Positions 34,007 to 43,932 of a stretch of 64,000 nucleotides of DNA are shown here, in pieces. The stretch's first letter is position 1, and the number at the start of each line of letters is the position of its first letter. The DNA is from Atherix ibis (taxonomy: Eukaryota; Arthropoda; Insecta; Diptera; Athericidae), in contig OY282606.1 of assembly GCA_958298945.1 (NCBI GenBank), positions 73,519,622 through 73,583,621 of the forward strand, given 5' to 3'. The position numbers and the translations under genes are program-made. The notes beneath the pieces are model-generated. The model ran no database searches. It saw nothing but the letters and a program-made list of their open reading frames with translations, and was not told the origin of the DNA.

Positions 34007-35187
34007 TTGGGTTGTCCGGGAAGTAATTTCGTTTTTTTTTTATAAAAATGAAAGACGGCTTTCTTATAGTGAATTAATATTTTATTCAATTAAATATTGT
34101 CCAGTCTGATCCAATACCCTTTGCCATCTTTCTGGCAGTAGCATGATTCGACGCTCATAAAACTTTTGTTTTTTTGCTGGCAAAAAACTGATCCAAGTGA
34201 TTTTTGACGTCTTCATTTGAGACCGGAACAAATGATAATCGAAAAGTTCTAGGCCTGGAGAGTATGGTAGATATGGCAGTATATCCCATCTAAGCTCTAA
34301 AAGCTTTTGCCGAGTGGTCAAACTTGTATGTGATTTCGCATTATCCTGTTGGAACACTATACCTTTCCTATTGACCAATTCTAGCCTTTTTTCTGTAAGT
34401 GAATCATTCAATTTGTCCAACTGATAACAGTATACTTCAGAATTGATCGTTGTGTTGCTCGGTAGAAGCTCAAAATAAACGATTCCTTTGAAATCCCACC
34501 AAACAGATAGCATAACCTTTTTATGATGAATATTGGCTTTCGAAGTGCTTTGAGCCTGTTCATCTTTTCAACTCCAGGATCTTTTGCTCTTAACATTGTT
34601 GTAGACAAGTCCATTCTCGTCCCCAGTGATGATACGCTTCAAAAATGAATCAATTTCTCCAAATTTTGGAGACGGCACAAATTTTTTTCCGTAACAAGAT
34701 TAGGAACCCATATGTCGTGCTTTGAGATTAAACCTAGCCATTTCAAATGATCATGAACGGTTGAATTCGATAAATTTAATCTCTCAGTGATCTCATGAGT
34801 TATTATTTGCCGGTTTGCATCAATTAATATCTTTATTGTGTCTTCATCAGCTTCAACTGGCCTTCCAGAACGTGGTGCATCTTCGAGATCAAAATTGCCG
34901 GATCGAAATTTTGCAAACACTTTTTTGGCACTGGCGCTCACTTAACACATCTTCTCCATACACATCGGATAAATTTTTCTTGCTTGAACAGCATTTTTAT
35001 CTTTTATATAGCAAAAAAGTAAAATATTCCGAAAATGCTGTTTTTCACTTTTCATATTTTAAAGGATATCAACCAAAAACTACTATGCAGAATCAATCGA
35101 ATTTTTTCCAAGCTAGCCTTGCTATGTCAGCTGTCAAAATACAAGTCCTCTATTGGGAAACAACGAAATTTCTTTCCGACAACCTAA
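34007..35187 (-). mobile_element. mellifera-type mariner with both terminal repeats
   Basis: A 1181-bp element flanked by TA on both sides (34005-34006 and 35188-35189). Terminal repeats of ~27 bp: TTGGGTTGTCCGGGAAGTAA at 34007 and, on the opposite strand, TTAGGTTGTCGGAAAGAAAT ending at 35187, both continuing TTTCGTT. Contains the transposase relic at 34082-35000. Its sister copy at 32870-33347 lies 660 bp away in opposite orientation. Confidence 0.9.
34082..35000 (-). pseudogene. mellifera-type mariner transposase, inactive
   Basis: In order: AKKVFAKFRSGNFDLEDAPR (after the first helix-turn-helix), SGRPVEADEDTI, ITERLNLSNSTVHDHLKWLG (second helix-turn-helix), WVP-type linker (DIWVPNLVTEKN), KKVMLSVWWDFKGIVYFELLP region, FQQDNAKSHTS (second D present), YSPGLELFDYHLF (third D present, but the flanking SPDLAPSD is altered), YERRIMLLPERW, LIE-stop at 34082-34084. 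The second and third D are 34 residues apart. Frames change at ~34639 and ~34500, the first ~50 residues are degraded, and a segment after DYHLF is shortened. Confidence 0.85.
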
Positions 35188-35189
35188 TA

Positions 35190-35520
35190 TTTTACTACAG
35201 TAACAAAATATAGAGAGATTCTTCCGTTTTTTAAATCATTTAAGTTTCCAATTTTCCACGAAAATCTTCTTTATTAACATCACGTTTAGCAGCACGTGCC
35301 AGTCGTCCTTTTGAAATGTTCGGAAGTATCCAGAAAGAATTCCTTTCAAACCAACACACTTACATTTTCAGGAATTTTTACAGATATCTATTGTACAACT
35401 ACAAGATAGTAATAAACAGATCTGAATAATAATATTAATTAACGTGAAAGGTTATGCGAAGTAAGTATCCATCGAAGTTTCTCCTGCTAGTGTGTGTTTA
35501 TGTTAAGGCTCAGTATTTTA
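35190..35520. other. AT-rich sequence between mariner and Jockey relic
   Basis: No gene. It is probably the 3' end of the Jockey element that begins at ~40015 (minus strand) plus its old target site. Confidence 0.35.
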
Positions 35521-36039
35521 GTAAATCACGCGACCAGTGTTCGATGGGAATTTTTAGGGAAGAAAGTGGAGGATAGATTTTGAACAAGGGGATTTGTATG
35601 ATTAGAGATACGAGAATGGACCTTTTTTTTACGAAACGCAATAACATCATGAGCAAAAGGGACTTTGAGATCATAGTGGATAAACAGTATTAAAAACATA
35701 AAAGGGAGCGTCGACAATTGTACGGAGTAGTTTTGATTGACGGGATTAGATTCGACGGGTAATTGGAAGGCTTAGAAGGACTTCTAGTCCGTAAGTCCAT
35801 ATTGGTTTCAGTAGGGCATTGTATAAAAGTATTTTGCTGTTTATAGTCCATTTAGAACGTTTGTGTAGTAGTCGATGTATTTCTAGGTATTGTCTTTTTA
35901 GTTCTTGTTTTTCAGGTCTGAGTTTAGTCCTAGGTACCGATTTCCGTGAGTTGTAATACGGCACTGCCATTAAAGTATATGGGAGGACATGGTGAATGTA
36001 TATTTACGTTCATTGACTTTTACTTTCCACCTGTTCTGG
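35521..36039 (-). pseudogene. Jockey-clade LINE, 3' part, interrupted by the RTE element
   Basis: Minus-strand reading from the RTE insertion point: LQNRWKVKVNERKYTFTM, then TTHGNRYLGLN ('VKYLGL' block), QYLEIHRLLHKRSKWTINSK, ILLYNALLKPIWTYGLE, and at 35717-35526 STLPFMFLILFIH, YDLKVPFAHDV, SRISNHTNPLVQNL. Several stops. The preceding part of the same protein is at 39381-40015. Confidence 0.75.
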
Positions 36040-36052
36040 AGGGTTTGGGTTT
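36040..36052. repeat. Target-site duplication, 3' copy, of the RTE element
   Basis: AGGGTTTGGGTTT, identical to 39368-39380. Its last T's merge with the poly(A) tail of the element (poly-T on this strand, 36050-36072), so the true length could be a little shorter than 13. Confidence 0.85.
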
Positions 36053-36126
36053 TTTTTTTTTTTTTTTTTTTTATTTGACAGGTTTTCATTTCTATGTTAC
36101 ACATAGACATGAGAACACAGTCACTC

Positions 36127-39090
36127 CTATGGAGCATATAGCGGCACTAGAGCCTCTGTGAACTCTCTCCATCTGCTTCTGTCTTGAGCCAGCCTTTTTA
36201 CTTCCGACCATGATTTGCCAGTTTGTTGGTGTTCGCGCTCGACTGCTCTTCTCCAAGTGGTCCTTGGACGTCCTCTGCTGCGATTGCCCTGTGGGTTCCA
36301 ATCTAGTGCCATCCTTGCTATGTCCGTAGGTGGTTTTCGCAAGGTGTGGCCAATCCAATTCCATTTCCTGCGTTTGATGTTATCTAGCAGGGGTATTTGC
36401 TTCGTGAGAAGAAGCAGCTCATCGTTCGTTATCCAGTTCGGCCAGAAGATCTTGCTTATGCGCCTCAAGCATCTGTTCACAAATGCCTGAGGCTTACGAG
36501 TCGTGCTGTCTGTTACTTTCCATGTTTCGCAGCCGTACAGCAGGACTGGCTTGACGTTTGAATTGAATATTCGAAGTTTGAGTGCTATGGAGAGATGATT
36601 GGAACGCCATACGTTCCCAAGTGAGGTGTACGCTTGTCGCGCCTTGTTGATGCGCGTTTGGATGTCTATTTCAGTTCCACCATCCTTGCTGAGCATGCTG
36701 CCAAGGTAACAGAACTTTTCGACATCTTCAACTTGGGTACCGTGTAGCATCAAGGGTCTCTCGCAGGTGGCGCCGACACGCATCAATTTGGTCTTCTTGA
36801 TGTTGATTCTCATCCCAACTTTTTCTGCGTTGGAGGCCAGTGCATTCAGTTTCTCCTGAATGCCGTTGAAGGTGTGGGACATGAGGCATATGTCGTCGGC
36901 GTAGTCCAGGTCGTGGAGCTTCTCACGCAGTGTCCACTGTATACCGTTGCTGGCTGTGCTGTTAGTGCGTTGAAGAACTAGGTCTAGGGCGATTATGAAG
37001 AGGATAGGCGAGATTATGCAACCCTGCCTGACTCCTCTCGAGATGTTGAATGTATCGCTGTTTCGTCCTTTGAGACGCACTCTACACGGGGCCTCGCGGT
37101 ATAGTTCTCGGATTAGATCGATTATGGCCTGCGGGATGCCTAGTTCAGCCAGAGCACTCCAGATGGCGTCGCGAGAAATCATGTCGAAGGCTCTTTCGAA
37201 GTCAACGAAGAGAAGATAGAGCGGGCTGTTCCATTCGTTCGACTGTTCAATGATCATTCTTAGGCTGTTGATGTGATCAATACAGGAGCGGTTTGGTCTA
37301 AAGCCAGACTGCTCGTTGCGGAGGGCACTTTCCACTGTTGGAGTGATGCGAGTCAGGATGATTGATGCGATTAGTTTCTGGATGGTGTTCAGCAGCGTGA
37401 TTCCCCTCCAATTTTTGCAATCGCCAAGGTCACCTTTCTTCGGGATGGTGATAATTACTCCTTCTTTCCAGCTGTCCGAGAAGTGGCATTGTGTCCAGGC
37501 TTTTACGATTATAGGATGCAACAGCGAGGCCAGGAGTGGCGGGTCAAACTTCAGAACTTCTGGGGCCAGGTTGTCAGGTCCGGGTGCTTTGCTGTTCTTA
37601 AGCTTGTTTATTGCTGTTGTGATCTCCGTAATCGTAGGTGGTGTTGTTGGGATGGATCTTCGTGGGTTTCTGCGCATCACTGTAGGAGGAGGATGGAATT
37701 CTGGAGCTATTGGAAGGGATTCTGAGAAGAATTCCTTCCAGCGGTCGAGTTGTTCTTCATCCGTGGGGAGAGTTTGACCGTCTTTGTCCTTAAGTGGTGG
37801 CAGTGAGGGTGTTATTTTTCCGGATAGTTTGCGAATTGATGCATAGACACTGCGGATATCGCTCCGGTGTGCAGCGGCTTCTGCTTCGCTTGCTATTTCG
37901 TTGAAGTAGTTCCTCTTGTCATCCCTTGCCATGCGTTTGACCATCTTTTGAGCAAGGTCGTACCTCGTCTGTAGATGGTGCCTTTCCTCGCGAGTTTGAG
38001 CAGTTTGGAGTAGACCTTTCAGCTTTCTTCGTTTTCCTATTTGAGTCCAGGTTGACTCGCGGATCCACTCTTTCCTCTTGTAGTTCCGAAAGCCCGTTGC
38101 TTCCTCTGCAGCGGACTTTAGTTTGCCCAGTAGAGAAGGCCATGTCAGCCTTTCGGCATTGTGGCTAACTTCCTTCAGCTTGTTCGCAAATAACTCGGCT
38201 GTCTCTGGATTCTGCAGGCGTTGGATGTCGTGCCTGCGTTCTGCGCGATCTTGTCGTTTCTTTGTTGCCGCAGGCCTTAGTCTGACCACCCCAAGTAACA
38301 GCTGATGGTCGCTGTATATGTCAGCTCCTCGGATTGTCTTGACGTCCAGGAGCGATCCGAGGAATTTTTTGCTTATTAGGATGTGGTCTATCTGGTTGCG
38401 GGTCACGCGATCCGGAGACTGCCAGGTGTATTTGTGGATGTTCTTGTGAGGAAACTTGGTGCCACCGATGAATAGTTGATGAGTTGAGCAGAGGTCAGTG
38501 AGACGGTTCCCGTTGTCATTTCCCTCTGCATGAAGGCTGTGTGTTCCAATGATCGAGCGAAGATCAGTGTTGTCCCGGCCTATTTAAGCGTTAAAATCGC
38601 CCATTACAATTTTGATGTCGCTCTTCGGGGCAGATTGAATGCACGTCTCTAATTGGTGGTAGAAGGCTTCTTTATTGGCGTCATCATCTACTTCAGTTGG
38701 GGCATAGCATTGCACGATGGTGATGTTTCGGAACTTCGAGTGGAACCTGGCTGTCAGAAGGCGGTCGGAGACCGGTTTGTAGCCCATGAGAGATCTCTTT
38801 GCGTTGGCTGATAGGATTAATCCGACTCCACAGTGGTGTCCATTGTCGTTGCCGCTGTAGATGAAGTGTTCACCCGTCTGCGTTGCGAGGATTCCTTGAT
38901 GTTTCCACCTTGTTTCGGAGATTCCCAGTATGTCGAGATTGTAGCGTCGCATTTTGGAAGTAGCTTGCGCCAGACGAGAAGTTAGGGAGAGAGTTCGCAC
39001 GTTCCAGGTACCTATTCGGGTTGTTCGGTGAAAGCCAAATGTCGTTTTGCCTGAGGTGTTGTCCGGATGATTACTCTTGTGCTGTTTCAT
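36127..39090 (-). pseudogene. RTE-type endonuclease/reverse transcriptase, one nonsense codon
   Basis: A frame of 988 codons from ATG 39090. AP endonuclease domain: RIGTWNVRTL (residues ~25-34), ISETRW, YAPTE, GDFNA (~164-168), YSDHQ (~259-263). Reverse transcriptase: LKNSKAPGPDNL, WRGITLLN, QSGFRPNRSCIDHI, FVDFERAFDMISRD (catalytic D), SRGVRQGCIISPILF, LDYADDICLM (YADD at residues ~730-733), and a thumb with KLMRVGA and FCYLGSMLSKDGG. C-terminal region: LLYGCETWK, CLRRI, RKWNWIGHTLRKP. The only lesion I see is TAA at 38584-38586 directly after GDFNA, where members of this family have a lysine (GDFNAK); AAA to TAA needs one change. Frame is kept on both sides: 39090 and the downstream part (from 38406) are in phase. 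The rest of the protein, including all catalytic residues I can identify, is intact. Confidence 0.92.
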
Positions 39091-39250
39091 GATAAGATGT
39101 TTTCTTATGGCTTGCGGCTTATCAGGCCAGCGAAACAACCCCCAGTGACGTTGGGGGACCCTACGGACTACATATGTAAGGCTTGTAGTCGGCCTCTCAC
39201 CCCGGCACCAATGCCGAGATGGCGGCAGCGGGAATCGAACCCGCTAACCT

Positions 39251-39367
39251 ACCTGCGACACGCGGTTTTCCAAGTGGTCACCCATCCGAGTACTAACCAC
39301 GCCCAGTCCTGCTTAACTTCGGTGATCTGACGAGAGCCGGTGGATCCAGGATGGCACGGTCGCAGCC
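39251..39367 (-). promoter_or_regulatory. 5S rRNA-like head of the RTE element (candidate Pol III type 1 promoter)
   Basis: On the minus strand the element starts GGCTGCGACCGTGCC and continues with CTCTCGTC.GATCACCGAA, GTTAAGCAG, GGGCG.GGTTAGTACT, GGATGGGTGACC.CTTGGA and ACCGCGTGTCGCAGG. This is a full-length insect-type 5S rRNA from about nucleotide 1 to the 3' end (~117 bases). The ends can still pair: CTGCGAC (39365-39359) with GTCGCAG (39259-39253), a 7-bp helix I. The A-box (AAGTTAAGCAG...), intermediate element and C-box (GGATGGGTGACC) regions of the internal 5S promoter are all recognisable. No T-run terminator follows; sequence runs on into the LINE. It is therefore the LINE's 5' end, not a working 5S gene. 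Promoter function is inference. Confidence 0.85.
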
Positions 39368-39380
39368 AGGGTTTGGGTTT
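39368..39380. repeat. Target-site duplication, 5' copy, of the RTE element
   Basis: AGGGTTTGGGTTT, identical to 36040-36052. The tandem GGGTTT look here comes from the coding sequence of the disrupted Jockey element (…LQTQTLQ…), not from telomere repeats. Confidence 0.88.
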
Positions 39381-40015
39381 GGGTTTGGAGAATTTCGGAA
39401 GCATGTTGGGAACTTACGCTAGATACAAGGCAGGCATAGCAAAGGTATTGGGGACAGAGTAAGATATCGGATGTATAAATATTGTAGAATATGGGCCCAA
39501 GTTTACTTCCCTGTGGAACACCAGCTAATATCGAAGAGATATTAGAAAGTTTGCTGGATTCGTATTCTTGAAAATGTCGGTTAGAAAGGAATGATCTTAG
39601 GACTAGAAAATAGGTAGAACGGGGTGATTCTCTTGAGTTTCCAAGGTGGCAAACTCTATCAAAAGCTTAACTTATATCAAGAGACACACCGGGACAGTAC
39701 TATTTTCTTTCTAAAGACTCGGTGACACTACTGGGTAGTGGAGTGTTGGGAGCGAAAACCAAATTGGTGACTCGGAATTAAATTTGAGGATTCGAGTAAG
39801 TAATGTAAATGGTGGAGAACTAATTTTTCAAAGATTTTTCATAGGATTGTACGGAGACTTATTCATCTGTTGGAAGTGGGTCAGTTTATTGGTTTAAAGT
39901 GATCATTTTTATAATGGCAAATATCCAGAGGATTGAGAAAGTATTATTCGAAGGATGGAATTGCATGGGGTAGCAAGGAAAACTATTGCTCTTTTGGAAA
40001 ATTGTTAACTACAGT
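39381..40015 (-). pseudogene. Jockey-clade LINE, 5' part, interrupted by the RTE element
   Basis: Minus-strand reading toward the RTE: IFEKLVLHHLHYLLE, LIPSHQFGFRSQHSTTQ (RT block), a block A relic (AFDRVCHLGN), RSFLSNRHFQ, SSILAGVPQGSKLGPIFYN, IYTSDILLC, ASEILQT, where the RTE interrupts. It continues at 36039. The YADD box itself is unreadable. Stops and shifts show that the Jockey copy was already dying, or has decayed since. Confidence 0.75.
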
Positions 40016-40835
40016 ATTTAAAAAAAAAATTTCGCTTACTAAAGTTTGCTAACTTCGAACATTTATCTGCAATTTATCCTTATTTAAGTTTGAGCATAAT
40101 TTTTGTTTCATAAACGATGTATTTCTGTTCCATTTGTTATGTTGTTTCCGTTTCCTATTGACTACATGGAAGTTCCTTCTTCATCTGATGAAATCACGCT
40201 CATATGTCCTTTTCTGGGCTTAACGCCTTTTTATATTGGTATTATAGGGGATATATCTATAAAATAAAAATGCGCATTAAAAGTTATGAGTACCTAATTC
40301 AATAACTAAAATATGGACTTTTGACCATAATGTTAATTATGTGTACCATATCAGATATCACTATTAATATAAGTTACAAAACTTGAAATTATCTCACTTT
40401 TGATAAAATATTAATTCTATCTCTTGTCCACTAAGGCCTGCAATTATTTTCCTGGGTACAGCGACTTAAGTCACTTTCAAAACAAACAACTCAATTGTAA
40501 CTATCTACTTCCAAATTTGAGTTGCACGGTCTGATTCTAAGGTTTTGGAAAGTATTATAATTTTACTGGATCTTTGACCTTCGCCGTGCAAGTTTTGCAA
40601 AACTACCTAGAGCGACTGCTTTCTTTTCACGTCGATTCATACTATAGATATGTCATAGCCAGATTCCTAACTAGACTTAGACGCAGAATATATAGATCAG
40701 CTAGGTCCATATTCGAAGTGTGAAACTATTCAAAGTTGTCATGGTCTCAAAAAATTGTTCAATTTTGTCCATATTCTGAAAAAAACATCTACGATATACG
40801 AACTCGATATTATAGGAATCGTGTCCAGAACAATG
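40016..40835. other. AT-rich sequence, nothing recognised
   Basis: No gene or repeat supported between the Jockey relic and the mariner terminal repeat. Confidence 0.4.
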
Positions 40836-40837
40836 TA

Positions 40838-42088
40838 CAGGGTGGACCATTTACTAATTGTGTATATTTTTTCAAATTTTCGGATTTATAAGGAAGAATG
40901 AACTTGGAAATTTAAGAATGAAACACAATATCATTTAAATGACTGCCACGGCTGGCCTTACAGTACCCCATTCGCTTGACCCAATTTTTCAGTACATTTT
41001 CGATTCTCTGGCCCTGTATCTCTTCAATGGCAACTTTGATTTCGTATTTCAAGGCCTCAATTGTCTTTGGATGGCTTGCATAACATTTATCCTTAACGGC
41101 TCCCCACAGAAAATAATCCAACGGTCTCAAATCACAGCTCCGAGGCGGCCAATTGACATCAGAATTTCGGCTGATTATTCGATTTTCGAAAGCAGTTCCC
41201 AAAAGTTGGATTTTTACGTTAGCTGTGTGGCAAGTGGCCCCGTCGTGTTGAAACAAAATATCGTCCATACCATTCGCTTCAACTTTTGGAAACAAAAATT
41301 CGTTGAGCATGCCACGATAGCGCTCACCATTGACCGTAACGGCGGCTCCTTCATCATTTTCGAAGAAAAACGGGCCAATGATGCCAAAATCCGCACCAAA
41401 CCGTGATTTGTTGTGGATCCATCGGCTTTTCCATGGTGACGTATTGATTTTCTGAACCCCAGATGCGACAATTTTCGTTTGTTGACAAACCCACCGAGGT
41501 GGAAATGGGCCTCACCCGAATAGATGATTTTTCGGTAAAAATGCTCATCTTCGGCCAATTGATCTTGAGCCCATTGGGCAAACCGAAAATGTATCGGATG
41601 GTCATGCGGCTTTAGTTGTTGGACTAATTGAATTTTGTAAGCTTTCATACCGAGGTCTTTGTGCAAAATTCTCAACAGAGAAGTGCTAGAAATGTTCAAT
41701 TCCTGAGAACGGTGACGAGTTGGTGTTGATGGATGATCACTGACATTTTCAGCAACGGCGGCAATATTCTCGGTCGTACGCACTGTCTTAGAGCGGGAAC
41801 GAGTTGCTTTGGCAACCAACAAACCAGTTTCGCGAACTCGCTTCACGAATTTGTCCACAAGTTGACGTGATGGCATTCGATCTTTGCGCATTTTTTTTTT
41901 AAATTTCTCAATCAAATTACTCACTACTTTGGAAGTAAGACTCATCACTTTGGAAGTAAGTTCTCAATATATCCCAGTTTTGGATTACCATTTCGTAAAA
42001 TTCAGACTTTCAACTAACAATCTGTCAATTCGTGATGACATTTAATACTCAAGTGGTTCAAAATGCAACCGCTAGATGAACCACCCTA
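40838..42088 (-). mobile_element. rosa-type (DD41D) mariner with both ends
   Basis: A 1251-bp element flanked by TA (40836-40837, 42089-42090). Terminal repeats: CAGGGTGGACCATTTA at 40838 and, on the other strand, TAGGGTGGTTCATCTA ending at 42088, 12 of 16 positions alike. The transposase relic fills 40912-41948. Confidence 0.85.
40912..41948 (-). pseudogene. rosa-type DD41D mariner transposase, inactive
   Basis: Start ATG at 41948 or just below. In order: SRQLVDKFVKRVRETGLL, KTVRTTENIAAVAENV, TSLLRILHKDLGMKAYKIQL (helix-turn-helix 2), IIYSGEAHFHLGGFVNK (first catalytic D changed to G), then a shift to a second frame: NENCRIWGSENQYV, ITVWCGF; then a shift to a third: IIGPFFFENDEGAAVTVNGE, NEFLFPKVEANG, FQHDGATCHTA (second D), NWPPRSCDLRPLDYFLWG (third D), NVLKNWVKRMGYCKAS, HLNDIVFHS-stop at 40912. 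41 residues separate the second and third D. The plus-strand frame over the same region (40939-41406) is a shadow. Confidence 0.88.
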
Positions 42089-42090
42089 TA

Positions 42091-43932
42091 GATGATCTTT
42101 GCTCTTAAAGAATACCACATAGTAGTTTTTATGTGGTTCACCCTCAATTTGAATTGACAGTTGCCTCTGACATTCACAGCATTCTTGTGGTCATAAAAAC
42201 ACGGCAGCTCATATATACAGTAACCTTAAATTAGAGAAAAAAATGTGTTTTGTTTGTCTACAATTGAATTTTAACTTTCACTGTAAACAATCAATTTAAA
42301 AGGCATTCTTCAAAGTTATTTCTTAGATTTTACCAAATTTTGTAATTATTTTTAACTATTGTTATTAATTGCTTCATTATGGATCACAACCTAGATTTGA
42401 GTATTTATTTTTGAATTCCCAATGGTTAAAAATTTAGGTATCGTGGTAACCGAAATTGACTTTCATTTTAGTTACACAATATATAGGCGTTTTTACACGT
42501 TTCCACATGATACCAATATCACTTTCCCTCTAAATACTTTTCCACACCCGCTCACGTAAAAACTTATTTTAGAAGTGGGGATTTTCGGCTGACTGTCAAC
42601 ATAAATTGCAACCAAAAATGTTTTTTTCACTCGGTCCTCACGCGCTACCAAAAATATTTTTAGGTTCGGAAATCGCGACATTGTAAGTTTCTCCGATATT
42701 GATTGCTTCCTTTGTTTGTGTATTTCATATCCTTTTTATGACTTCTCAAAGAATATTTTTATTGTCTGTTTTCGAAATGAATATTTCTTCATTGACACGC
42801 AGGAGAACAAGTTTTTTGAAACTCCGTGTGGACTCGGTTGGTGGCATGATACCGGTATCATGAGGAATCGTATGGTTTGGCCCTTTGATATTGATTTAGT
42901 AATAAATTTTTTTTAAATAATTCTAAGGTCCTAACTTGCAAAAGAATTATTATAAAAAAGTCCAAATTAAAATTTCTTCCTTAAAGAAAATATATTTTAA
43001 AATAATCGAAAATGACACAAACTTTTAATTATCATTCGTTTTATAGTATTTCAATATTATACACGTCTACAAAAGAAAATAAATTTAGAAAGAAATTAAA
43101 AGAAATGAAAAAGTTTAAATCAATAAAAGAACAACAGCAAAAAACCGTGAATAAATTAAACGATTTTGTATAACTTTGTATGATTATTGTGCGTACAGAA
43201 TTGCTAATTAAGTGAGGATCGCTAGTATCGATAAGTGGAAAATGGAACGAAATTACATCGATTCAAATTGCTGCATACAAAGGGGGAGGAAGTAAATTTT
43301 GCATCGCTCGGTGTTCTGTTTTGCATAAGCAATTATCTGCTGTCATTGTTGTCGCGAGTTCTTTAGTTTTTTTCGTTTTTGAATAGCAAACCAAAGATGG
43401 CATTACTATCGTCGGAAAAAACAACAACAACAAAATAACAAAAATGAGTATTCAAAAAAAGTGGTTCTATTACTACAGTTGTAAGAGAAGGTAATATGAT
43501 TACTATTATTATTATTATTGGGTAGTAGTTTTATATTGCAATAAAATTGTTTCAAATTAAAAAAAAGTGTTCTGAACCAAACAAGGAAAAATGACAAGAA
43601 TTAAGGACCTCTAACCCGAAAGTGAAACAAAGGAAAAAATATTCTAAAATAAATCGCTTATATAAATCTAGATTACGATCTATTCACAAAAACGCACCTT
43701 TTGAAAGCAAAGACAGATTTTACACTCTTGGTTATCTACGATGTATTTTAGGACCTTAAAAATACCACCTTACTTTACTTACTATTTGTTAATATTACTT
43801 TATGTTATGACCTCTTCTCCTTTCTTCTTCCTTTCCTAATTTATGTTCTCGTCTTTCAAAGAAATAACCTGAAGCACGTTAACAGTAAATTTTATATACT
43901 TTAATTACTTATGATACACATTATTTCAAAAT
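42091..43932. other. AT-rich sequence with one perfect palindrome
   Basis: Contains CATGATACCGGTATCATG at 42845-42862, an 18-bp perfect palindrome; the half-site CATGATACCA also occurs at ~42506. A (TAT)n-type microsatellite is at ~43500. Short frames at 42493-42681, 42716-42916 and 43406-43597 have no motif. Confidence 0.4.

Larger units (their letters stand above)
36053..39367 (-). mobile_element. Full-length RTE-clade LINE with 5S rRNA-like 5' end
   Basis: A 3315-bp insertion bounded by a 13-bp duplication. Sense order (minus strand): 5S rRNA-like block (39367 to ~39251); a T-arm-like palindrome GCGGGTTCGATTCCCGC (39244-39228); the rest of the ~277-base 5' untranslated region with no run of four T; one long frame from ATG 39090 to TAG 36127-36129 (endonuclease, reverse transcriptase, C-terminal domain); a short 3' untranslated region with AATAAA just before a ~20-base A tail. 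RTE elements are typically 3.2-3.5 kb with a single or nearly single frame, so this copy is complete. It is GC-rich compared with everything around it, which together with its near-intact frame marks it as a young arrival. It sits inside an older Jockey relic. Confidence 0.92.

Noticed and set aside
36215..38305. Plus-strand frames over the RTE element (up to 153 codons)
   Set aside because: Antisense shadows of the GC-rich RTE coding frame.
36127..38406. The RT part of the RTE element as a separate gene starting at 38406
   Set aside because: The start there is GTG, and the upstream endonuclease part is in the same frame across a single TAA; the two are one broken frame.
39251..39367. A functional 5S rRNA gene on the minus strand
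   Set aside because: It starts exactly at the target-site duplication of a LINE, has no T-run terminator, and continues into the LINE leader. It is part of the mobile element.
39368..39390. GGGTTTGGGTTTGG as telomere-like repeat
   Set aside because: It is explained by the target-site duplication lying in Jockey coding sequence; only about three units exist.
40939..41406. A 155-codon plus-strand frame
   Set aside because: Shadow of the rosa-type mariner transposase on the minus strand.
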